This document shows positions 23,790-36,100 of a stretch of 64,000 nt of DNA, one piece after another. Every line of letters starts with the position of its first letter. The first letter of the stretch is position 1. A model generated the notes under the pieces. It worked only from the letters and a program-made list of their open reading frames with translations. It was not told the origin of the DNA and did not search any database. The position numbers and the translations under genes were made by a program. This stretch comes from Canna indica (Eukaryota; Streptophyta; Magnoliopsida; Zingiberales; Cannaceae): contig CP136895.1 of NCBI GenBank assembly GCA_034359265.1, positions 40,690,001 to 40,754,000 of the forward strand. Reading direction: 5' to 3'.

Positions 23790-24580
23790 AAGAAAAGCCG
23801 CTAGGATCATTCATAGCAATTGATGGTTGGAAGTACTATTTTAACCATGGCTCTGCTACTAATGGGAGAATATGCTTAGCTTGGAATCATGTTGAGGTGG
23901 ATTATCAGATCATATTTGAATCTGATCAGATGATTTTTGGGAAAATTCTTGTCTTCAGCAAGACGACTTTTTTCTTTTTCACTGCAGTGTATGGTAGGAA
24001 TGAGAAACAAGATAGGCGGCGACCGTGGGAGCAACTCAGAACAATACGAAATCAGGTGTCCGAGCCTTGGGTTATCATGGGAGGTTTCAATACTATCTTT
24101 AACTCTTCTAAGAAGGTGGGCGGGCGACATTTTCCCACTAACACTGCTATTTAGATTTCGGACAACGTGGACACACTCGGGGTGTTTAATTTGAAATGGA
24201 AGGGATGTAAATACACATGGTTGAATAGTCAGATTGGGGCAAACCGCATTATGTGCAAGTTGGACAGAGTGTTTGTTAATCCAGACTGGATATCCACTTA
24301 TCCTGATAGTGAGGCCGTCTTCCACAATCCGGGGGTTTTTTATCACTCATTGGCTATTTTACAGTATCTGAAGCTTGAGAGGAAGAAAGGACCATTTAAA
24401 TTTTTCAACTAGTGGACCTCTAAACCTGATTTCCTTGAGGTGGTGCGGGCAGCCTGGTCTTCCATTGTCACTTGTAGAGATGGGAGGCAACCCACCCTGA
24501 TGTTCTCTCTTGTACAGAAACTTAAGATCACCAAGAATGCATTGAAAAAATGGGCATATGAGAACTATTGTAGGGATATC
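23790..24580 (+). pseudogene. L1-type LINE fragment: endonuclease domain
   Basis: Translation gives an exonuclease/endonuclease/phosphatase-fold protein as in plant L1 LINEs. It reads NGRICLAWN, then FTAVYGRN, then EPWVIMGGFNTIF (where the family has a catalytic GDFN), WLNSQIGANRIMCKLDRVFVN, then YHSLAILQYLK in place of the usual SDHSP, and KKGPFKFFN-WTSKPDFLEVVRAAW. In-frame stops after PTNTAI and FKFFN, plus changed catalytic positions, show it is dead. Reverse transcriptase is absent because a CACTA transposon begins at 24581. Confidence 0.85.
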
Positions 24581-25165
24581 CACTACAAAAAAAATGGTTT
24601 TTAGTAACGATATTTGGTGGGGGTCGCGCATCGACCCTCACGAAAACCTGTCACTAAAAGAACACTTTTGTGAGGGTCGGATATGATTCTCACTAAAAAG
24701 TATATGTAGTGAGGACAACACCATAACCCTCACAAAAACCTATTAGTAAAAGAAAATATTTTGTGATGATTGAATATGACCCTCACTAAAAAGTATATAT
24801 TGTGAGGAGAAAATCGTGACCCTTACGAAATTCTGCATTTTGTGAGGGTCAAATATGACCCTCACTAAATAGTATATTTTGTGAGAACATCGTGACCCTC
24901 ATGAAATTCTGCATTTAGTGGGGGTCTAATGTGACCCTCACTAAAAAGTATATATTGTGAGGACAACATGGTAACCCTCACAAATCCTGCATTTTGTGAG
25001 GGTCGAATATGACCCTCATTGAAAAAAATATTTTGTGATGACATGTGACCCTCACGAAATCTTGCATTTAGTGAGGGTCAAATATGACCCCCACTAAAAA
25101 GTATATAATGTGAGGACAATATATTGACCCTCACTAAATTCTACATTTTGTGATGGTAAGAAATA
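24581..25165 (+). mobile_element. CACTA transposon end with subterminal repeat array
   Basis: It starts CACTACAAAAAAAATGG, the classic CACTA terminus, inside the LINE. It continues with about six imperfect units of ~77 bp. Each has GTGAGGGTC-AATATGACCCTCACTAAAAAG, in opposed halves, then TATATTGTGAGGACAAC and CCTCACGAAATTCTGCATT. Repeats like these bind transposase in this superfamily. I find no matching right terminus before the next element, so the copy is truncated. Confidence 0.8.
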
Positions 25166-25641
25166 ACCTCCACCATTTCTCACATCTCACTTCTAAATCT
25201 AAAAATAAATAAAAATTAATTTATAATTAAAATAATTTTAGACAATTAAATATATTTTTAAATCTAAAAAGATTGTTAAGTAAAAATAATAATTAAAATT
25301 TTCACCCCCTATCCCTCAAAATTATTTACTTAATAAAATAATTATTAAATAAATAATATTTTTAATAATAAAATTATTAAAAAACTAAAATAATAATTTA
25401 TTAAATATATTTTTTATATGATCTTGACCCTAGCACTGAGGTAAGAACCACAAACCACACTACTAGGTATTGCAGTTCGAATTTGTATTGCACTCGATGG
25501 TCCCCTGTTGTGGATGATTGGACCCCTCGATCGTTTTTTCAGGATGCTGGCGAATTTGAATTTGATCCTCGATTTGTTTTTTGTTGTTATTTATTATCAT
25601 TCTTTTTTTTGTGGGAAATTGATGGGGTTGTGCGTTGATGA
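25166..25641. other. AT-rich sequence without recognisable genes
   Basis: The AT-rich part (25180-25430) may be CACTA interior. The rest (25430-25641) looks like older genomic DNA. It ends in GATGA, the target duplication of the next solo LTR. The short open frame at 25508-25711 crosses that border and has no family. Confidence 0.5.
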
Positions 25642-28091
25642 TGTAAGACCCGAAAAAAATTTCCTAATACAAAAATTTATTTTTGGTGCAGCGCACCGGA
25701 AAAGGGGTTAGTCGAGTCGAGCCACGGAATCGCCTCGAGTAAAAGGTATAACTCGACTTATGAAATTTAAATTGGTTAGATGGATATTTCCTTATTAAGC
25801 ATTAGATGTGCTATTTGAGTCGAGTTCAAATCGTGTATGCAGATCGAATCGGGGCCTGAATCGGACTCGGATGGAGTCGAGCAGAGGCTAAGTCGTTTAG
25901 AGGGGCATATGGGTCATTGGTGGATGAGGGAATAAAATCCCTCATCATGAGCCATGCGGCTCATCTTGGAGCCGCACTCAGCCCAAGAGCAAGGGAGAAG
26001 GAGAGGAGGTCTTCGGTCGGAGCCGAAGATCGTGTTGCCGTCGAAAAAGATCGGGATATCTATCTTCATCCTTTCTTCCTCCTTAATCAAGGTGAGTGGT
26101 TGTTTTCCATGGTTGATTTGGGGGAGGCGAGTGGCCGAACCCCTAGGACTGCTAGATTGAGATTTTTATCGCGAGGTTTCATCGATTTAAGGTACTTTGG
26201 TTTTCGTATCGCTGTTTAAGTGTTATTGCATCGAATCTACCGTGGTTTTTCTCGGATTTTGATGTTATAGGGGCTGCTGAGTAGAGGGAAAAGGGGAAAG
26301 GTCATGCCGAAATTTTCTCCAATTCCCTCGATGAGTATAAACCCCTTTTTAATAGATCTTGAATCTATACCGAGTAGATGTATAATTTATTTACTGTAAA
26401 TGAGGATTGAAACCCCTCCTCTAGGGCTTGAGGGTTCTGCCAACCAAGGGGACTGCCCATGTCCATTCGTTGGCCGAGCAAGGGGTGTGTGAATCGATCA
26501 ATGGCTTGTTTAGGGTAGATTAGAAACAAGGTACTAAGGTTTGGGGTTGGATTTTTCTCCTTGTTCCCACCCTTGGAGTTTCGGCCGAGCTAGGCTTGCC
26601 TTGCTCAAGCCTTGGCCGAGAGGGTGAAGGGGGATGGTGGCCTCTAGAAGCTAAACTTCATGATTAGGAATATTCAAAACAATATGAAATGTAAAGTTGC
26701 CTAGATTGACAATCAGGATCAAGATGACATTTAGGTAAGACTCTAACTAAGTTGCACGTCATTAGTAGAATGATAGGATAGTAACCATCCTTAGATCTTC
26801 CCTCTTTAAACTCTAAAATTTGGTGATACTTTTATCATGTTAGATAATTTATTTCCTTGTTGAATTTATGGTTTAATGCAAAATTTAAATTCTTTATCAT
26901 AGAATCATGTGGCTATACATAGTAGGTGACGTGAAGTAAATTCTTTATAGTTTATATGTTGTCCGGTATTGTTATTGGATACATTTCCAAGTCTATGACA
27001 TGTAGTTTTCATTAGCCAAGGTATCATATGACGCTAGATGATATGCATGAAATTATAAGGTGTATGTTAGTTATGGAAACTCAAAAGTAGACGAGTTAGA
27101 TTTCACACCTAAGAAATATTCTGCGAACAATAGTGTGCTCATGGTACGGCTGAAGCAAAAAAGGCTAAGAACGGGAGGACGCTCAGGATTTTAAATAAGG
27201 AAACTTTAGGACACCTTGTTCGTGTGATGTGATTGTGGTGACCTACCGAGAAGCATGGGTAGTCGGAATGACTAATGTTTGACTTTGCTAGTGATTGGGT
27301 CTTGAGATTGCACCAGCGGACTCGCTAGGTGTTAGACTCCAGTTGGGTGGGACTAGTTATCCCTACCCAGTCGGTGTCCGGAGACTAGCAGACTATCCTA
27401 GTCGATGGCCCAGAGATTTCTTTGATTCACTTATATGCTATGTAGCCCGAACGGTCAGTATGTTAATCTTTGTGTGGTAGGACTGGTTATAGCCGAATTA
27501 CTAGACCATGAGTATGTTAATCAGTATGTTACAAGAATGTATGGTCTAGGCAGGACGACCCTTGGGGTCGGTTGTCATATCAGAAGCAAATTATATCCCT
27601 GACTTTATATTATGCTGCCTTATATATATATATGTGTGTGTGTGATTATTGGGGATTTGCGTGGAGGTTCGAAAGAATCGCTCACTGAGTCCCATGTGGA
27701 CTCACGGTTTATTTTTCTTATTTTGTAGAGCCGGATAAGTGAGTTGAGGCTTGGAGTCATGGTGCAGCTGGAGGGCAGGCAGTGGCGTCGATCTCGTAGC
27801 GGCGTCCAATAGTCATAGTCTAGATGTCTAGATTTATTGTTTTCATACACTAAGAGTTATTTGTTTTAAAACATGTATTTGACTCTGAACTCGAGTTGTT
27901 TCATTTTGTGCTTGATGTTAGCAACTTTTTCTTTTATAAAAAAAATTGTGAACTTTCTTGAAATTCAAATAAAGCTGCATCGTTGTTTTCTATTTATCTG
28001 TTTCGGTTTTTTGTTAGTCAGTGTATGTAGTAGGCTTCAAGGTAGGACATAGACCCTGGTCGATCACACGACCCTGAGTTAGGGTGTGACA
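25642..28091 (+). mobile_element. Gypsy solo LTR (2450 bp) with GATGA target duplication
   Basis: It begins TGTAAGACCCG and ends TAGGGTGTGACA. GATGA flanks it at 25637-25641 and 28092-28096. It has an AATAAAAT promoter-like motif (25931-25938) inside GATGAGGGAATAAAATCCCT, CAAG|GTGAGT with GT at 26092-26093, a TGAGTCC/GGACTCA hairpin (27686-27704) and TTATTTTGTAG ending at 27728. The predicted LTR intron is therefore 26092-27728. A (TA)n/(TG)n run lies near 27624-27643. Same family as 5395-7926 and 46791-47512. Confidence 0.95.
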
Positions 28092-28096
28092 GATGA

Positions 28097-28776
28097 GTAG
28101 GGTTTACTTCTGAAATAGCGATATTTGATGGTTGTTTAGGGTTGGAGATGTGGTATTGGTTTGGAGTGATGATGTGTTATGAGATTTAGGTTTCTACCTG
28201 TCTTGCTGATTTCTTATTGGGTTGTTGCTTCTTCTTTGCCTTTTTACTTTGTACTGGATATCCAAATTGTTGCCCGCTGAAAATGAAGGAACAAACAGAA
28301 CCAAAAGGAAGAGGTTTTCCCTCGAGTACCACTCGATTGCTTTTGATTAAAAATGATTTTTTGTATAACAAAAATTGAATCTACTGTTTAGCTTTTTCTT
28401 TTCCCTTTTTTTTAAAAAAACGGGTAGAATCATATGTCGCTGCGTCGTCTTTGCTTTTATCACGAGACATGGAAGTTCGTGAATGCAAGTTCAATTAGCA
28501 TTCAAAAGGAACTATGGGAAATGATCCTCTTCACGAAAGAGCTACAAGTTCATGGAGACTACTGCCAATGATGCTCGGTGCAATTTTTGATGGCATTGAC
28601 CAAAATTTAGTTTTCATTTCTTGGATGCTGTAATATGTAGAACGCATAGGTCTTCCTTGGAACTTTCTTTGACTATATAAATCAAACAAACTGGGGATAT
28701 TTCTTTTGGATTTTCAACCAAAGAGCTGACTCATGATGTTAATCCTTCATAACTACTCCCTCGGTCATCTAGGTTC
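28097..28776. other. Unassigned, possibly old genomic DNA between two insertions
   Basis: No family is recognised in any frame. The sequence is T-rich and intron-like at first. Part of it is the pre-insertion locus, because it continues at 38541-38589 and 39840 once M2 and the SIRE-like solo LTR are removed. Confidence 0.5.
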
Positions 28777-28781
28777 CAGTG

Positions 28782-30357
28782 TGTTGGGTGAAATGATCAT
28801 ACTAGATGGGAGATAAATAGTGTATTAACTAAATTTTTTTGCCTAAATTCCGATTTAATCATTTCTTAAATTACTTAGGCAATTCACAATTGACGACTAA
28901 ATATGAAAGAGAGTAATCAAGATAAGCAATGTGATACATAAAAAAAAAAATCCTAACACAAGTATTTATAGTGGTTTGGCCCTAATGCCTACTTCACTAC
29001 CTAAGCACCCCGCTTAGGAATTCCAAACTAATTTAACTAGATTAATTTATTTTCTTACAATGAAGACTTTACACCGGAAAGTCTTCGCTCTCAAACCGAA
29101 TGCACTTCCACACCCGAAAGTATCCCGCCTTACTACCGAGAGCACTCACCCACCTCAACCTAAGGATAACTCAACTAATCCTAGTAAACTACGTTTACAA
29201 TAGTGGGTTTAAGCCTTAACACCAAGACAACCACCAACTCAATCAACCTAGCACTCTAGGTTTACACAAGTGGTATACAATGAAAATAACCAAGAAAATA
29301 CAATACCAATTGGAGCAATAAACAAATCAAACTATATTTAGCTCCAAAAGAAACTCTCCTCTTGATGCCTTGAGAAGATGAATCTTGAAGGTTCAAATGC
29401 TAGATCAAGGTTTCATCATAGAAATTAGGGATTGCAAAGAGATGGCTCAAGAAATCCTTCATAGATGATCAAATATGGTTCAATGGAAGCTTAGATAAAT
29501 GGTGGAAGGCTTGCAAACTGCCGCTTTCTGGCACACTTCGATCGACCGAATTGGCTACTGCCAATTTTTCACTACATTCGATCGATCGATCGGTCGACTG
29601 AATTGGCTACTGCCAATTTTTAGCACTATTCAGTCGATCGACCGGTCGACCAAAATTGGAAAATCAGCCCAGTTTGATGATTTTTTTGCTCGTTTGCTCG
29701 TTTCTGGTTCCGTCTTCGCTAAGTCTACTTATATAATATTTATTAACTTTAAGTTAATAAATTTAAAACATAAATGTTATATAATGATTACCCCCCATTT
29801 GGATTCAATAAAAATATCTAAAAAATCAAAATCCTTAAGAATCAAAATCTAGTTTTTGGGGTCTAGTACAAATTTCCGGAAAATAAAAATTTTCTAATCT
29901 CCCGGTTCAAATATGGGTAGGCTAAAAGCTTCCAAAAAATCCTTTAAAATATCTCGTTATCTAGTTTCTACCCAAGGAACAATTACTGCTATTTTTTGTG
30001 TAAGAAAATATCTAAATCATATAGTCCTCCAAGGAGCTCCCTAAGCTTAGTGAATTTTAGGACGGTTTCCGAATTTTCATATTTTGGGGTTCGGATTTGG
30101 TTTTTGGGTTCTTATGCATCATCATGAGTATTTATAACATAAACTAGACACCCTAAATCTAAACTCTAACTTCTCGAAGAATCCCGAGCATCGACGAGCG
30201 TCCTTGCTGATTTCTCCGATTTCTTTGATTTTTCCGATCGCGAATGTCGTGCGCTAACCGACTTAGAATCTGAAAGATTTCTCAATGAAACATTAGTTCC
30301 ATGTTTGTTATCATCAAAACCGAGATTAAGACCAAGGTTGAAAACCTTAAGCCAACA
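28782..30357 (-). mobile_element. 3' LTR of gag-only SIRE-like element M2 (1576 bp)
   Basis: In minus orientation it starts TGTTGGCTTAAGG (30357) and ends TCATTTCACCCAACA (28782). CAGTG at 28777-28781 pairs with TAGTG at 38541-38545 as the target duplication of the whole element. This copy keeps the GTCGACC/CGATCG repeats (29540-29655) and the TATATAA inverted repeat region (29725-29785). It has lost about 150 bp that carry the TATAAATA box in the partner LTR. Confidence 0.9.
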
Positions 30358-33194
30358 ATCTCCCTCTTTTTTATGATGACAAATATCCTCAAGAAAATAT
30401 ATTCATTAGAGCGCAAAGGATACCAAACATGGGATTTCTCCCCCTATCAACATGCATATCTACATAATGGAACTCCCCTAATCTATATCCATGATTAACC
30501 TATATTTTCTTCCCTTTTTACCTATATATTTTCTCCCTCTTTTGACATCAATCAAAAAGGCTAAAAAAGACAATTAAAATCAAGGTTGAGACTAGAAAAC
30601 TTTTTTTTCTTTATGAAAGCCAAAGTCAACCAAGGAAAGGGATGAAAACATTATATCAATTTTGAGACTAATCAATACATGATATCAAGGAATGATAGAT
30701 TGAATCCAAAACTAAGAATTATGTATGTACTCAAGTATGGATATTTTCGTGAATATCATATCTTTTCATGACATTTTTAGATTTCATTCAAACTTTCAAA
30801 ATACCACGATATGGTCATTTAAAGCATGTATATCACGTTTGAGGTGAAACTAATGTCATTTGATCAAAATATGAACTTAGCACAGTTTTATTCGAAATAG
30901 GCATGAAAGCATGAAAATGATTAAGTATCAAATTTTGCTATCTACTCATGTTTTATCAAACTTAGGCACATAGACATCTAACATGAGTGAATCTAAGTGT
31001 ATGAGTCAAGTTTGGGCTGAAAATGAGGTTTCTAAGTCACTTTGTTGACTTAGGTCAAAGTATACTTCAAGTTTACAAAAATCAAACTTTTAAATTCATA
31101 TAAAATCATATTCTTGACAAAAAAAATTGAAACTTTAACTAGATAAACTTGATTTTTCAAGGAATCTACAGGTTCAAGAATCAGTCAAAAATTAGTTTAA
31201 TATAAATTTATAAAATTCCTGAAAGTCCAGGGGCATTTTCATAAATTTCAAGTACTTTTCAAAAGTTGTCTATTTTGTTTCAAACTTTCCACATCGTTGA
31301 ATGGTCATTTAAGATGCGTGTGTCAAGTTTGAGCTCAAAATGAATTGTCTAAGTTTATTTTTCATCCTATATTGATTTCAATGAAAAAATGGATATTTCT
31401 AGCTATCATTCAAGTTATCAAAATCATTCCTAGAAATGATTTTACTCAAGCAATGGTGTGAATGATATTAGAAATGGAGTCAAAATGGTTACATGAGTTT
31501 TCATTTCAAGTTTTTGAAGAAAAATCAAAGTATCGGAAAAAATAGTATTTCAAGTAAGTGATACTTTGTGTTTCCGAAATCCAACTTCAAAATTCCATTA
31601 TAAATCAGATTCTTGATGAAATTTTTACACAACAAACTAGATTTTTCAGTGAAAGTGCAGTTTCAAGAATCATCTAAAAATAATTTTTCTACATATTTTT
31701 AGAAATAACTGTAAATGCTCAATTTTCAATGACATTTTCGTAATTTTCAGTTATTTTCAAAAAGTGTTCAGTTTTCATTCAAACTTTTATGACACCACAT
31801 AATGGTCATGTAACAAGTGTATGTAAAGTTTGAAATGAAAATTATGTCCTTAAGTCAAGATATCAACCTACCATGGTTTCATTTAAAACTAAGCTAGTTA
31901 TCATGAAACTTGCTAAGTGTCAATCTTATCATTTACTCATGGTTTTTCAAACTTAAACCTATGGACACCTAACATGAGTAAATCTAAACATGTTCCTCAA
32001 ATATGGATTAAAAAATGAGACCTTTTAGTCAATTTGTTGACTTGGGTCAACTTGATTCAAAAGATGTTATCATGAAATGACCTCTATATCATTTTATCCA
32101 TATCCATATGAATTTTTCACTTTAAATACATGGAAACATGTCATACCTATTCCTAAATATGTTTATGAAGTTTGGACTTAAAATGAAGTGTTCAAGTCGA
32201 TTTGTTGACTTGGGTCAAACTTTTCCAAGCTTAAGTCCTCTAAAGTGAACTAGTTATCATTTTGCTCAATCTCTCATGAATTTTCAATTTTAAGCACATG
32301 ACAAGTAATCATTAACACACCTAACACACCTAAACATGTTCATCCAATTTTTAACTTAAAATAAAGTCTCTAAAGAAAAATTTCTACCTAGTCCGATTTC
32401 ATAAATATCATGATATCATGAAATGAGCTAAGTTATTAAAAAAAATTCTACTCATGAAAATTCAAATATTTATCATGCATAATCAATCATGAGCATAGAG
32501 AAATCATTTAAGCATAAGTATTCAAATATTATACTAAGATTTTTGCAAAATCAAACTCATACCTCATTCCTGAAAATTTTCCCAAACTTTTCATTTCCTT
32601 TTCAATTTTCTTCATAATAGCATTCCATTTACAATAACTTGCAAGTATACTTCATTAATAGTAATCAAACCATATCTACTAGCAAGTTATCATACTAAAT
32701 AGCAAAGATGATGATCAAATATCATTTTCGAAGACCTACTTTGCTATGTAGTAGAGATTCATTTATAAATAAGTCAAAGTGATACCGAAATGAATCAAAG
32801 AGATCTCAAAATGTGAAATTATGAAAAATAAGATCTCCAAACCTTCCTATTATTTGAAAATCAAAAGACCACAATTAGCCTACGATTTAGAACCGCAAGG
32901 TCGCTTAGGCCCCTTTATAGGCCACATAGGTCTCCGAAGAGACCGGAAATCAAAAATCAAAAAATATTTTTGAAACTTATCAAGCACGAAAAATCTACTA
33001 ATATTAAGCATATATCAAAACTCCAACTATAATTTAAGCAAGAGGGTATAGGAGATGATACCGAAGTCTTTGATGCCAATTTCCATACCTATGGCATCAT
33101 GATAGCTTGAAGTTGCAACCTCTTGGAATATTTCTCATTTGGATCCAAGGTCAACTTCAATATTACATTTCTCATTCCTCCTTGTGTTGTAGCT
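30358..33194 (-). mobile_element. Polypurine tract and non-coding 3' region of M2
   Basis: The tract on the minus strand is AAAAAAGAGGGAGAT (30358-30372). The region repeats the organisation of M1 11183-14214: purine boxes near the LTR, ~170-bp degenerate repeats (about 31750-32460), and the block with CCTACGATTTAGAACCGCAA after gag (32836-32950). Stops occur in all frames. Confidence 0.75.
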
Positions 33195-36100
33195 CCCCCT
33201 ATAAAAGAGCATCAAATCTTTGGTACCCAAATGGCTTTGGCTCCTTGGGGGTTAGAGGGCTTAGGAATAATCCAAAGTGTCCTAGCAACACTTGAATTTC
33301 TCTTCAATGCGCAATCATAAATAGCATGCCCATAAACACCACAACAAAAACAATGTCAATTAAACTTCTTTTCGTTTTTGCTATGGACATGTGGTTTATC
33401 ATTAGAATGCTTGACATGTGAACTATGATAAGCATGAGCATTCTTAAAGGAAACAATTTTCTTTTGAACATGAGGTTTAACGTTAGAATGCTTGATATGA
33501 GAAACATGATGTGCATAAGCATTCTTGAAAGAAATATTTGTATTTCTAGAATTCTTAGAGGATGAATTACTAGATAGATTATTAACTTTCTTACTTAGAA
33601 AAACAACCTCATTTTTCAAGTCATTCATGGATTTATGAATAGCATGCAATTGAGTTTTCAACATGCTATTTTCATTCTTTAAGATGTCATTTTTTGTTTT
33701 CAAATCCTTAGTGTCAATACTTAAGGTATTATGGCATGGATTGAAGACATTAATTTTTAGCTTCTCATTTTCTAATTTTACATCATGTAATTGTGTGATA
33801 ACCAAAATTTGATTACATTTATTTTGATTTTATAGCATAAAAGCATGGACTTAAGTTAAGCGGGTTAGCGGAGTTTTCGGGTCTAATTCGGACCTCGAGT
33901 CGAGTCCAACGGTTCGATCGAAATCCGAATCAGACTTAAAATGGATTTTTAGCAGGTCTAGCAAGCCGAGTGGTAAAAGAGGGGTAAAAATGTAGATTGG
34001 GGTTTAAGAGGGCTGTGCGGCTGGGGGAAGCCGCACGGCACTCGACCTGGGCGAAGAGGCAGCGGCGACGCGTGAGGGAAAAAGGGTGGCCGGCGCCCGG
34101 AGTGGCTGAGTTCGTCGGGGGCAAGCGTTGGGGGACTTCCATTGCATCATTCCCTTTTCTTTTCCTTCAAAAAAGGTGAGTAATTTGACCCTTCTTCCCT
34201 TTGTTCAATAACCCAACAGCCGCCTCCTTCCCTTGATGGTATTTTTGTTGCTACTTGAAATTTCGATTGGATTTTGGATTAAATTGGTGTTTCTCCTCGT
34301 TGTTTTGATCTACGCTTGAAATCATGGGAAGAGGAGGTGCGGCTGCACACCCCCAGCCGAGTTCTTGGCATGCGCCACCCCTCCTTGAAGCTTGATTATT
34401 TTTCATTGGTTCTCAATGTATCCACTGTCAATTAGTCTCAGATTCGCATCAAATTAAGTTGAATTCTTGTGCAAAGCATGCTATCTCTCATGGATTAATG
34501 CTTCGCTTGTGCGGATGAGGGAATGGTCTGTTGCCGCCCTTTTCTTCCTTGAGGATTTTCCTCTTGAATATAAGCAGAATCCCTCCTCTGTTTAGTGCAG
34601 TTTTTATTCTCTATCCGCATGATAAACCTTGTATAAGATTGCCTTTTTCTTTGTTTTTAATTGCCGTTCAAGCTTGGCAAGATGGGGGTGCCGCCGGCCT
34701 CTTAGATATGCCCTTAAAGGTTACTCTAGGTAGAACTGAGATTTATGAGGGGACTAAGGAATTGGGCTGCTCATTGGTAGGTTTAAGGACATGTTTCTCT
34801 AAGTATAGATAAGCTACCTTAGACAAGCAAATCTAGGACATGTGTAGACATACAAATCTACTGTGCATGTAGAGAATTGTTTCCCTTAAATCCTGCACAT
34901 GTTGCCCTACTTAGAATTTTCTTAAATTAGGTGTAAATAAGTTGCCCCGTTAGGGAACATGACAATTATTTTTAGTATTACTGTTATTCATTTCCTTGTT
35001 ATACAATATATTGAATTGCTTTATAATTGAGTGGATTATGATGTCATGTGTTGTGGCACGGGCCAATGTACGGCTATGGGGGCGGTATATGTGTATCATG
35101 TGGACCTTAGGGGCCTCTAGGTCCCAGGATATGCACTTTGTCTTCTTGAAATGCTATGTTCACTATCGGGTTAATTACTGCTTACCATATGGTTGATTTG
35201 ATGTGCTTGTGGTTGTGGACTGGGAAGCTCGTCAACCGCCACACTAACGACTGACCCGGGTGGCGTGAGCGGGAAGTACAATGAGACAGAGGTGATCAGT
35301 GCCCGACTCGTAGGACCGACGGGTCCCTGGATATTGGACTGACGGGTCCCTGGACCGGGAAGCTTGTTAGCACCGCCACACTGACGACCGACTCGGGTGG
35401 CTTGATTAGATGATTGATTAATTATAAGATGTTTATATTTCGTTAAGATATTGGATGTGTGCATTTTGGTTATCATTTACATTTTCCAATGGTTACACTT
35501 GATGAATGTTATATTCCTTATGATTGGTGAGTATGCATAATTATTTATGCACATGTTAATATACTAGTCTATAAATCATTTACTTGCTGCTTATGTGTAG
35601 TTATCTTCGGAAAATCATGCATTGTTGTTTGGTGTTATTGTACATGGTGGATTTAGGGCTAATTGCTCACTAAGTCCTAGCAGACTTATGGTTTATATTG
35701 TTGTTGTTTTCAGCTAATGAGCGAGATCAGAGAGGTACTGGATCAGAGTAGCGCAGTTGGTGGCGGCAGGAACAACACATCTCGTGACACGTCGTGGTCG
35801 TGGGGGTGTTTACCCTAGTTTGGAGTCCTTTATATATTTTCTTGAGTCGAGTTGGTTGGGTTTTGTAATATTTCCGCACTTTGATATTGAAAATTAATAT
35901 TCACATTAATGATTCTTCAAAGGACTTGAAATTTTTGTTAATATTTAATATTCAGGTTGATTTATTTTATACTTCACTTTGTTCATGTTTTTCGCATTAT
36001 TTTGAGTCCCATGAGCTGTCCAGGATTTATGTCTTTTAGTTATTGGTTGAGTTAGGCTTCGGGGTACGTATGATACTCTGGCCGGTCATGCCCGGGTTTT

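Noticed and set aside
24581..25165. CRISPR-like regular repeats
   Set aside because: Units of ~77 bp begin at a CACTA terminus, are imperfect, and lack unique spacers; the sequence is eukaryotic.
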